Source: Marinilabiliales bacterium
Lineage (GTDB): Bacteria > Bacteroidota > Bacteroidia > Bacteroidales > BM523
Reading direction: 5' to 3'
Length of the DNA: 12,510 nucleotides
Assembly: GCA_002869425.1 (NCBI GenBank)
Contig: PKSZ01000199.1
Coordinates: 1 to 12,510, forward strand
Every line of letters starts with the position of its first letter. Within the stretch, counting starts at the first letter, position 1. The notes below the pieces were generated by a model. That model ran no database searches, was not told the origin of the DNA, and saw only the letters and a list, made by a program, of their open reading frames with translations. The translations under genes and the position numbers were made by a program. Positions 7,701-12,510 of the stretch are shown here, piece by piece.

Positions 7701-9671
7701 TGCATTTGACCATGCATAAGAGTATGGTGAAGTTCCTCCTCCTACAGTTAAGTTTGCAGTACCATCGCTACTACCATTGCATAAGGCATCTGTTTTAACA
7801 ATGCTTGCTGTTAAACTGGTTGGTGCTGTTACGGATTTGTTACCCGTAATCTGGCATCCGTGATTGTCAGTTACAGTAACAGAATATGTTCCTGCCGTAA
7901 GGCCTGAAATATCTTCTGTTGTTGCAGCATTGCTCCAAATCTGGGTGTAAGGTGAAGTACCTCCTCCGGGGGTCAGATCAATTGATCCATTTGCTCCACC
8001 ATTACAGCTAACATTTGTAGATGTAAAAGTTAAATTTAGTTCTAAAGGTTGATTTATAGTGATATTGTCGGTAACTGTACAACTATTGTTATCGGTGATT
8101 GTTAAATTATAAGTATTAGCCGAAAGGCCTGAAATATCTCCTACTGTAGCGCCAGTAGACCAGGAATATGAATATCCTGGAGTACCTCCTGAAACAGTAA
8201 GGTCTGCAGAACCATCATTTCCTCCGTAACAGCTGACATCTGTTCCAATAATTATTGAGGATATAGGTTGTGGCTCTACAAGTGTTATGCTGTTGGTTGT
8301 TTGGCAACCAAGGAAATCTGATACAGTTACATTGTAAGTTCCTGCATTTAGTCCGGAGATATCCTGGGTGTTATCTCCTGATGACCAGATGTAACTGAAT
8401 GGGGAAGTACCGCCTGAAACAGTCAAATCTACCGAACCAGTATTGTCTCCATTACACAGGATGTCAACTCCTGATATACCTGAAGTAAGAAGGTTGGGTT
8501 CATCAACTATTATCGATGATGTTGAAGAGCAACCGTTTTGATCGGTGACTGTAACATCATATGTGCCGGCACTAAGCCCTGACTGGTCCTCACTTGCAGA
8601 GGCCAGCCCTGAACCATTTAGTGTCGACCAAGAATAGCTATAGGGTGCCAGCCCTCCCGAGACTGTCAGATTTATGGTGCCATTAGCACCACCATTACAG
8701 CTGACGTCAACAACTGTACTGGCTATTGCAGGAGAATTGGCACAGAACATGGCCATATCACCTCCTGATACATCATAAAATTCTGTCATTGTACCGGTTA
8801 GTAAATTACTTACTGTATTAGCGGCGTCCATTTTAACCCAGTTTGGACTATTGTAATGACCAGCAAAAAGATTAGATTCGGTACCAAATACATCAGCAGT
8901 TAAATAAGTTGCTGAAACATTGCAAGAGAATGAAGAAATATTACTTTGGTCTAATGTCCAATATCTTGTAATATAACCTGTTGATGAAAGATTGTTTGGA
9001 TGTTTTAGGTCTGTAACCTGAATACCTGCATAAGCAGATGATCCAAATGAACCACTTGTGAAGTTCAATGTAACAGGAGAGTACTCAGCTGTACCTGAGA
9101 CATCTCCAACAGGAAATGTAAAACTACCTGTTGATGAAAACTCTTTTCTGAGTTCTCCACTGGTAGCTACAATCATTTCTCCGGAAGAGAAAGTTCCTGT
9201 AACATTTGAATTAACTCCTAAAGTAAGGTTTTTTGTGCTGCCAATGGTAATTCTACCGTCGGTCAGAGAAAGCGTGCTTTCCACTTTGGTATTATTTGCC
9301 AATGTAAGTCCACTGGCATTAACAAGTGTAAGCTTCTCAAAACGTGTGGTGGAAGTACCGCCAACAACTTGTGCTGCAGTACCATCAAATACTACCTCAC
9401 CGTCGTTATCGACGTTAATAAATACCTCACCGGAAGTAGCATTGTTGTTCCAATCTCCTTCCAATTTAATTTTTCCGTCGAGATCAATTCTACCGTCAGT
9501 TCCGCCGCTGGTTTTATTTGTATAATCAGCGTCAGTTCCTCCGGTAATGTTAATGATCCCTCCACTGGTGACGACAATTTTAGCCCCATTGTTCGTTATA
9601 CCCTTCTGCCCAAACGCGAGGCCTGAAAAGAAGAGTAAACCGATCACAATAGTTGTCAGTTTAAGTTTCAT
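1776..9671 (-). CDS. Giant secreted SprB-repeat surface protein, 5' portion up to an in-frame TAA
   Basis: 2631 residues up to the stop. Residues 1-22 are a signal peptide (Lys start, core IVIGLLFFSGLAF, then GQ). Residues about 23-312 are a beta-rich, Asn/Gly/Thr-rich region with FTFPVGD (185-190) and RYWTLD (236-241), a pattern seen in large Bacteroidota surface proteins. From about residue 314 the protein is tandem SprB-type repeats of about 75 residues (Pfam SprB_repeat): 30 complete units and part of the 31st. The unit pattern is D-x-x-C-x-G-x-x-D-G ... GGTxPYxYxW ... LxAGxYxVTVTDxNGC ... EPxxL. Two Cys per unit suggests one disulfide each. SprB, the namesake, is the motile cell-surface adhesin of gliding Flavobacterium; this protein shares the repeat type only, so adhesion is an inference and the name sprB is not applied. 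It follows gene 2 by 48 bp with no recognisable promoter or terminator. The frame stays open after the TAA, so this is a truncated product or a sequencing artefact. A T9SS sorting domain would be expected beyond the window. Confidence 0.9.
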   Translation of the reverse strand: MKLKLTTIVIGLLFFSGLAFGQKGITNNGAKIVVTSGGIINITGGTDADYTNKTSGGTDGRIDLDGKIKLEGDWNNNATSGEVFINVDNDGEVVFDGTAAQVVGGTSTTRFEKLTLVNASGLTLANNTKVESTLSLTDGRITIGSTKNLTLGVNSNVTGTFSSGEMIVATSGELRKEFSSTGSFTFPVGDVSGTAEYSPVTLNFTSGSFGSSAYAGIQVTDLKHPNNLSSTGYITRYWTLDQSNISSFSCNVSATYLTADVFGTESNLFAGHYNSPNWVKMDAANTVSNLLTGTMTEFYDVSGGDMAMFCANSPAIASTVVDVSCNGGANGTINLTVSGGLAPYSYSWSTLNGSGLASASEDQSGLSAGTYDVTVTDQNGCSSTSSIIVDEPNLLTSGISGVDILCNGDNTGSVDLTVSGGTSPFSYIWSSGDNTQDISGLNAGTYNVTVSDFLGCQTTNSITLVEPQPISSIIIGTDVSCYGGNDGSADLTVSGGTPGYSYSWSTGATVGDISGLSANTYNLTITDNNSCTVTDNITINQPLELNLTFTSTNVSCNGGANGSIDLTPGGGTSPYTQIWSNAATTEDISGLTAGTYSVTVTDNHGCQITGNKSVTAPTSLTASIVKTDALCNGSSDGTANLTVGGGTSPYSYAWSNAATSEDLSGLSAGTYSATITDGNSCQITTSTTINEPAGLSLTITGTDVNCNGGSNGSATISIVGGTPAYTYLWNTGQTSGNISGLSAATYTLTVTDNHSCTVANSVTINEPAALTASITNTDASCYGYNDGIADLTVTGGTGPYEYAWSTGETTEDIVNLTAGNYSVTVTDFNNCTTNTSDIINQPTEIALTTSAVDATCGLSDGSATVSASGGAGSYTYNWDDPLGQNTATAGNLGVGTYNVTVYDAAFCENTAQVGVSEVGAPSLAVSSVTDVQCYGGSDGIVTVTVSAGTPNFTYSWSNGSSTSNTPITTNTVSGLSAGNHSVTVTDAGGCIASISVNVTQPTQLIASITGTNLTCNSSCDGTATVIPSGGAGGYSYEWNSGSPITQTATNLCAGVQTVTITDVNGCTLEKTKTLTEPAELTASILGTDVNCNGESNGAAELIVAGGTPTYSYNWSNGNNTENISGLAAGSYSVTVNDVNSCEAIASITINEPLELTTTISSFTDVSCYGNCDGSAGLNVAGGTGAYYYSWSSGGNTAIESGLCAGIHTVTVTDDNGCEDYNSVSITEPTELSASFINTNLSCNNSGDGEIDLTVSGGTPGYSFEWSNTETTEDILNLNSGTYSVTINDTHGCEVIANSTITQPTPLTSNFTVTNVQCYGGADGSINLIVNGGTPSYSYLWNEGTTTDNLSNITAGAYSVTITDANNCELISNTNVTEPVELTASILGEDISCYGANDGSATISVSGGTPSYSYAWDHGATSGNISGLAPAIYTLTVSDAYNCEVIESVTISEPALLTSSLTGIDVNCFGNSDGSIDLVVSGGTTPHNYLWSNANTVEDISNIPAGNYYVTISDANGCEIEDSYTINEPTELLASLTATDVACYGENTGDIDLTVSGGTPTYNYAWDNGESTQDITNLLTGIYTVTISDANNCEVVVSEEIFEPTVLTSSVTTNDALCYGSSNGSAEISVTGGTPTYSYLWNTGASSSTISGLAAGSYSVTVTDQNNCEIIENATIDEPVDLLLSSAVTDASCFGSNDGAIDITVSGGTSNYAYSWDNGLTTEDISNVSAGDYIIDVTDAHGCNIQSTIVISEPDEILLTFVSSNAHCGQADGEATVSVNSGGQSPFSFVWDTGQSGTTVTGIYPGIYEVTVTDDTGCQNSASVVINNIDPPTINVLSINDVTCFGSCNGSAEIEITGGELPYTIAWDDPLAQSSEILSNVCEGTYNVLVTDASNCVSTTNVIVNSPDEIVGSINTNNVSCYSFCDGSATVSVIGGTQPYSYNWTGGETTSSISNLCAGDYDLTITDANSCSILKLATITEPDTLSSNYLATDVSCNSLTDGSIDLSILGGTSPYSVEWSNNEITEDLIEIAAGTYYMTITDDHSCEITDSVEINEPEPLELTSAVTDNLCNGYNQGEIDLTITGGVTPYSFSWNNGETSEDLVDIAAGSYSVVVSDANNCDINDNFVLTDPDAINISYVVTHEDLGSDGEIDITVTGGTGSYSYSWSNAETTEDIVNLVAGIYSVTVQDDNSCLSTSSIAVNNVGCNMTLSLNATDLSCYNNASGEVIANPADGTEPYNYNWSDGQSTQTSLGLSAGMITVTVTDDEGCVAIDSVELAQPDSIQINATLLNVSCYGADNGEIYPTVVGGTEPFSFEWSNGATTQDIFSMLPGVYELTATDINGCTNSDAFEITEPDELTASDVTSDVSCFSGNNGSIDITAAGGTPPYSFEWNNGSSNEDIAGLIAGEYSVIISDNNNCNYYDTITIEEPLEISITSVISHENAGNDGAIDITVTGGISPYSYLWNNSETTEDLSGISAGLYEVTVTDANVCQNSMNFSVNDNTCIMTTTVSTVDVSCYGGNTGEVSVVAENGTEPYSYTWSDGQNAPTALSLFAGNYTVTVEDANGCVIIENATISEPTELLVDYSVNDISCYGSADGAITATVSGGTSPYTILWSNGESSESIANLSAD

Positions 9672-9719
9672 AGTTGTACAATTTTAAATTACCGATTATA
9701 TGATTTATTATTAAATCCA

Positions 9720-11618
9720 CTATTTATTTGCTTTTACCTCCAAAATGCTTTTCAATTCATTAATTTGACTTTGGAGTGAGTTTATTTTATTTACTTCTGA
9801 TTGAAGTTTTGTATTGTCTTTTTTGAGTTCTTCAATAATTTTTTGTTGTTCTTTAATTGCTTCTACGAGAAGAGCAGTAAGAGAAGCATAGGACATTTGG
9901 TAATTGTTATTTGTTGATTCAACTACCTCAGGAACAACGTCTTCAGCCTCCTGTGCAATAAATCCCATTTGTTGGCCGGAGCCATATTTGTCACTGTCTT
10001 TCCAGTGATAATAAACACCCCTTAACTCGTTAACTTTATGTAAAGCATTATCAATTGTATATACATTTTTTTTCTTTTTAAGGTCACTATCGTTGAACCA
10101 TGGAGTTAAGCCTCCTGCATCTCCATTTACGAAGAATGTTCTATCCATCACATTATTTAAAGAATCACCATCAATTACAACAATTCTTTTGTTGTTTACA
10201 GGTTGAAATTCACCGTAAATTAAAGGGGGTTCATAGTTTAATGTATTTCTGGCATCTATGCAAAGCCTGTAAGAATTTACTTCATACCTTCCTGCTTCTG
10301 TTCCCAGGAAAACATTGTAAGACCCGTTTGATCCCGGAGTTCCAACTCCTGGATTGCCAGCTCCTGTCCATCTTCCAACATAAGTATTGTGAATCCCGGT
10401 TGTATTGAATGATCCTGATTGATATCCGAGGAATGTATTTGACTGACCTTCTGTATTTTCAATTCCAGATTCATAACCAATAAAAGTATTGAAGCTACCT
10501 TCGTCATTTATTCCGCCAACGTTATTGTAACCACTTCTGTATCCAAGGAAAATATTATTGAAACCATAAATGTTGTTTTTCCCGGATTCGAATCCGAGGA
10601 AAGTATTGTAGCTTCCATGGTGAGCAGTACCTCCTGTGTTTTTTGCACCACTTGCAAATCCAATAAAGAGATTGAATTTTCCATCATTGTTGCTAAATCC
10701 GGCTCGATTTCCAATGAAAGTATTTCCAACACCTTTCCAGTTTGAGAAATCTCCGATTTTGATTGGGTTTGTTGAATTACCAGCATTGTCACCAATAAAG
10801 CAGTTATCAACGTCTATATTGAAAAGGCCAGAAGAACCACCTCCTTCAATATTGTCAACACTAAAGCCTGCTGCAGAGTCGCTAACGTAAACTCTTGAGC
10901 TGTCATTGTTTACAAAAAGATAATTGTAGGGTGTCATTCCTTTACCATCAGAAAATCCTCCAACAGCGAATCCTCCTTTGCTACCTGTTGCTTTGGTAGA
11001 TACAAAATCTTCATTGACATAGATTCTCACACTATCGGGCGTTACTCTTAAAAATTCATTGCCTGTTCCTTTTGCTGAAGAGAAACCACCCACAGCAAAA
11101 CCACCTTTGCTTCCAGTCGATTTTGCAGGATCATCGTTAACATAAATTCTGACTCCCTCATTATAAATTGCAAAAACTGTATCACCGGCATTGTTTATTA
11201 CATTGAAAATGGGTTCTTCCGTTCCAGTAGTGGGATTCGCTTTTACTTCAAGTTTTCCGCTGGGTGTTGTAGATCCAATTCCAAGATTTGCATTGGGATC
11301 GTATAAGTACACATTATTTCCAGTTCTTGACCAAAGTGTGTCGTTTTCTGCAGCAACATTAACCCAACGGCCACCATTGTAAAAATAGAAATGATCTTTG
11401 TTTGTGTCATACACCATTAAACCTTCAGGTTTTGGACCGATAGATAATCTTTGAGCAGTGGTCAGCCTTGGAATAAGTAAACCTTTGCTTGTGGATTGAA
11501 CATCCAGCATGGCAGACGGATTGGCAACATATCCATCATCATCTGAAACAGCTACATTCTGGGCTTTTACAGATGTGAGTAATATGAAAATAAAACCAAT
11601 AACAAACAGCTTTTTCAT
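9720..11618 (-). CDS. Secreted YadA-head-like repeat protein with C-terminal S74 intramolecular chaperone
   Basis: A complete 632-residue protein. Residues 1-20 are a signal peptide (short Lys start, hydrophobic core, end VKAQ). Residues 30-90 carry the SAMLDVQSTSKGLLIPRLTT...EGLMVYDTN...NGGRWVN block common at the start of Bacteroidota S74 proteins. Residues 112-125 have LGIGSTTPSGKLEV. Residues about 155-241 hold two copies of an IYVN...KGGFAVGGFS module. Residues 272-443 hold nine NTFIGYxSG-type repeats, expected to form a stacked beta structure. The S74 domain runs from S511-D512 (SDLKKKKNV, Lys at +5) through GFIAQEAEDVVPEVV, then a coiled coil (about 585-628). The ATG lies 3 bp after the stop of the preceding gene, so translation is probably coupled. 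No Shine-Dalgarno is visible, which is normal in this phylum. The stop is TAG. By family analogy it is a trimeric surface fibre whose C-terminal chaperone may be released by self-cleavage. No T9SS sorting domain is visible, so its route out is unclear. Confidence 0.93.
   Translation of the reverse strand: MKKLFVIGFIFILLTSVKAQNVAVSDDDGYVANPSAMLDVQSTSKGLLIPRLTTAQRLSIGPKPEGLMVYDTNKDHFYFYNGGRWVNVAAENDTLWSRTGNNVYLYDPNANLGIGSTTPSGKLEVKANPTTGTEEPIFNVINNAGDTVFAIYNEGVRIYVNDDPAKSTGSKGGFAVGGFSSAKGTGNEFLRVTPDSVRIYVNEDFVSTKATGSKGGFAVGGFSDGKGMTPYNYLFVNNDSSRVYVSDSAAGFSVDNIEGGGSSGLFNIDVDNCFIGDNAGNSTNPIKIGDFSNWKGVGNTFIGNRAGFSNNDGKFNLFIGFASGAKNTGGTAHHGSYNTFLGFESGKNNIYGFNNIFLGYRSGYNNVGGINDEGSFNTFIGYESGIENTEGQSNTFLGYQSGSFNTTGIHNTYVGRWTGAGNPGVGTPGSNGSYNVFLGTEAGRYEVNSYRLCIDARNTLNYEPPLIYGEFQPVNNKRIVVIDGDSLNNVMDRTFFVNGDAGGLTPWFNDSDLKKKKNVYTIDNALHKVNELRGVYYHWKDSDKYGSGQQMGFIAQEAEDVVPEVVESTNNNYQMSYASLTALLVEAIKEQQKIIEELKKDNTKLQSEVNKINSLQSQINELKSILEVKANK
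10290..10808 (-). repeat. Nine YadA-head-like NTFIGYxSG repeats within the S74 fibre gene
   Basis: Residues 272-443 of the 632-residue protein contain CFIGDNAG, NTFIGNRAG, NLFIGFASG, NTFLGFESG, NIFLGYRSG, NTFIGYESG, NTFLGYQSG, NTYVGRWTG and NVFLGTEAG. Most are 17-22 residues apart, with Gly/Asn-rich turns between them. Regular N-x-(F/Y)-(I/L/V)-G-x-x-(A/S/T)-G strands of this type are associated with trimeric left-handed beta-roll heads as in YadA-type adhesins. The structural assignment is by motif only. Confidence 0.8.
10872..11156 (-). repeat. Duplicated IYVN...KGGFAVGGFS module in the S74 fibre gene
   Basis: Residues 155-197 and 198-241 are two copies of a module of about 43 residues: VRIYVN(D/E)..., then TGSKGGFAVGGFS, then KG(T/M) and a strand ending in a Ser or Asp pair. 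KGGFAVGGFS is identical in both copies (codons 11079-11108 and 10950-10979). A third, partial IYV-like strand (RVYVSDSAAGFSV) follows at residues 242-254. I recall the same module in other Bacteroidota S74 proteins; its function is not known to me. Confidence 0.75.
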
Positions 11619-11621
11619 AAT

Positions 11622-12510
11622 TTATTTTTTTGCTGAGCAATTTAATATGTTGTTAATTTTTTCTATTTCAGCTTTTAATTCATTGTTTTCTTTTTCCAGT
11701 TGATTTATTTTTTCAACCTTATCTTCCAATTGCTGAATTTGTTTTTGTTGTTCCTGAATTGCTTTGTGCAGTACAGGAATTAATTTCGTATCCGCAATGC
11801 TGTAGTATCCTGTTTCCGGATCTTTTGATACCATATATGGGTATAAATCAAGAACTTCTTGCGCAATAAATCCTGTATGCTCGGCATTGGGAGTATTTTT
11901 ATATTTGAAATCTACAACCCTTAAGTTATTTACAATATCAAGACCTTTGATTTTTGTGTCGTGAATATCTTTCTTTAATCTTCTATCTGAGCTATTATCA
12001 ATTGAAACAGTACCGTTTGTAGATTTGATACTTCCCACTACAGTTCCATTTCCATCAAATAGACGTATAAACCAAATGTCGCCTGAGGCATCGTCGCTTC
12101 CAGCCTGTATATATATGCCATGTCTGCTATAACTTCCTCCATCATTGAAAAATTTAGCGGCTGCTCCAACATAATTTGTAGCAAGGTCTAACTTGTAGGT
12201 TGGATTGGCATTTCCAATACCTACGTTTCCTCCTCCTTCAATAATAAATTTGGTATCAGCATCTGTAATTGCAGAAGGAGTGCTGTTTGTTCTGATACGA
12301 AGTGGTATATCTGTATCTTCTCCATCGCAGTCGATAATGAGTCCGTTTTGAGCAACACTATTTACAGGATTTGAAATGTGAGTGTGAGCATTGAGCCTGA
12401 GATATTGGTTGTCAAATTCACCATAGATCATGGCTCCCTCTTCATCGTTGTCATTATTGTGAATGTACAACCTATCGCCTGCAGTTTCGTAATAACCTGC
12501 CCTGTAACCA
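11622..12510 (-). CDS. Secreted fibre-like protein with C-terminal S74 chaperone domain (5' end outside window)
   Basis: The frame is open to the window edge (295 codons visible). The TTG at 12468-12470 is internal, because in-frame residues GYRAGYYETAGDR precede it, so the real start lies beyond 12510. The visible part begins with a GYRAG(Y)YE...RLYI...IYGEF stretch, which in gene 2 follows the YadA-head-like repeats. Next comes a VGIGNANPTYKLDL segment typical of tail-fibre-like proteins. The peptidase_S74 / endosialidase-type intramolecular chaperone domain starts at SSDRRLKKDI (Ser codon 11988-11990) and includes GFIAQEV. In characterised relatives this domain helps a trimeric beta fibre to fold and then cuts itself off at the Ser of the SD pair, with a Lys five residues on; both residues are present. 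The last 45 or so residues form a Gln/Glu/Lys-rich coiled coil (QEQQKQIQQLEDKVEKI), and the gene ends in TAA. A surface fibre role is inferred; the ligand is unknown. Confidence 0.88.
   Translation of the reverse strand, partial: GYRAGYYETAGDRLYIHNNDNDEEGAMIYGEFDNQYLRLNAHTHISNPVNSVAQNGLIIDCDGEDTDIPLRIRTNSTPSAITDADTKFIIEGGGNVGIGNANPTYKLDLATNYVGAAAKFFNDGGSYSRHGIYIQAGSDDASGDIWFIRLFDGNGTVVGSIKSTNGTVSIDNSSDRRLKKDIHDTKIKGLDIVNNLRVVDFKYKNTPNAEHTGFIAQEVLDLYPYMVSKDPETGYYSIADTKLIPVLHKAIQEQQKQIQQLEDKVEKINQLEKENNELKAEIEKINNILNCSAKK

Larger units (their letters stand above)
1..8732 (-). repeat. Tandem array of about 39 SprB-type repeat units (about 75 residues, 225 bp each)
   Basis: I counted 39 units from about residue 314 of the giant protein to the window edge: 31 up to and including the one broken by the TAA, and 8 after it. 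Most units contain a first Cys near the start, GG(T)xPYxYxW in the middle, LxAGxYxVTVTD, a second Cys in NGC or NxC, and a closing EPxxL linker. The protein pattern is well kept but the DNA of the units differs at many codon positions. Unit 1 has a small insertion after YSWSTLNG, and unit 9 has one after SWSNG. Units 8 and 20 are a CGxxDG subtype. In unit 39 the usual Trp is replaced (YEYAMAG). Confidence 0.92.

Noticed and set aside
1..8732. CRISPR array or non-coding satellite repeats
   Set aside because: The period of about 225 bp encodes a conserved protein repeat in one frame. There are no short identical repeats separated by unique spacers.
9058..9525. 155-residue plus-strand reading frame, and other plus-strand frames of 60-100 residues
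   Set aside because: They are antisense shadows of the repeat and fibre genes. Their recurring motifs (such as EYxGVPP) are just the reverse complement of the conserved GGTPxYxY codons.
9672..9719. Promoter or terminator in the 48-bp gap before the giant gene
   Set aside because: On the minus strand I find no Bacteroidota-type TTTG / TAnnTTTG pair, and no stable GC stem followed by a T run.
10277..10810. Minus-strand frames of 76 and 100 residues inside the fibre gene
   Set aside because: They are out-of-frame readings of the NTFIGYxSG repeat region, with no start signal or recognisable protein pattern.
12468..12470. TTG as the true start of the first S74 gene
   Set aside because: The frame is open upstream to the window edge and encodes GYRAGYYETAGDR, which matches the AG-x-YE...RL context in the neighbouring paralogue. 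There is also no signal peptide after the TTG.

Overview
The window reads as part of a Bacteroidota chromosome. The DNA is AT-rich. The proteins carry SprB-type repeats (known from the gliding and surface adhesins of this phylum) and Bacteroidota-style secreted peptidase-S74 proteins. Shine-Dalgarno sequences are absent before the starts, as is usual there. All supported genes lie on the minus strand, so the window is described in the direction of transcription, from high to low coordinates.

(1) 12510-11622: the 3' part of a gene for a secreted fibre-like protein ending in an S74 intramolecular chaperone domain and a coiled coil. Its start lies outside the window. (2) 11618-9720: a complete 632-residue paralogue with a signal peptide, two copies of a KGGFAVGGFS module, nine YadA-head-like NTFIGYxSG repeats, an S74 domain and a terminal coiled coil. 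It starts 3 bp after the stop of gene 1. (3) 9671 to the left edge: a giant surface protein. It has a signal peptide, a beta-rich N-terminal region of about 290 residues, and then one SprB-type repeat after another. I count 39 units of about 75 residues, the last cut by the window edge. Gaps of 3 bp and 48 bp, with no recognisable promoter or terminator, suggest one operon making cell-surface fibres or adhesins.

The giant gene is broken by one in-frame TAA at 1776-1778, in the middle of repeat unit 31. I read the same frame codon by codon from 1775 to the left edge. It has no further stop and encodes eight more units, so this is a nonsense codon (or a base-calling error) and not a frameshift or a natural gene end.

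The array has internal order. From unit 25 on, a distinctive unit that has lost its first cysteine recurs every fourth unit, at exactly 897 bp (299 residues) three times running. Units 10, 12, 21 and 22 carry a matched extra pair of cysteines, and units 7-10 resemble units 19-22. I found no RNA genes, mobile elements, CRISPR arrays or genes on the plus strand.
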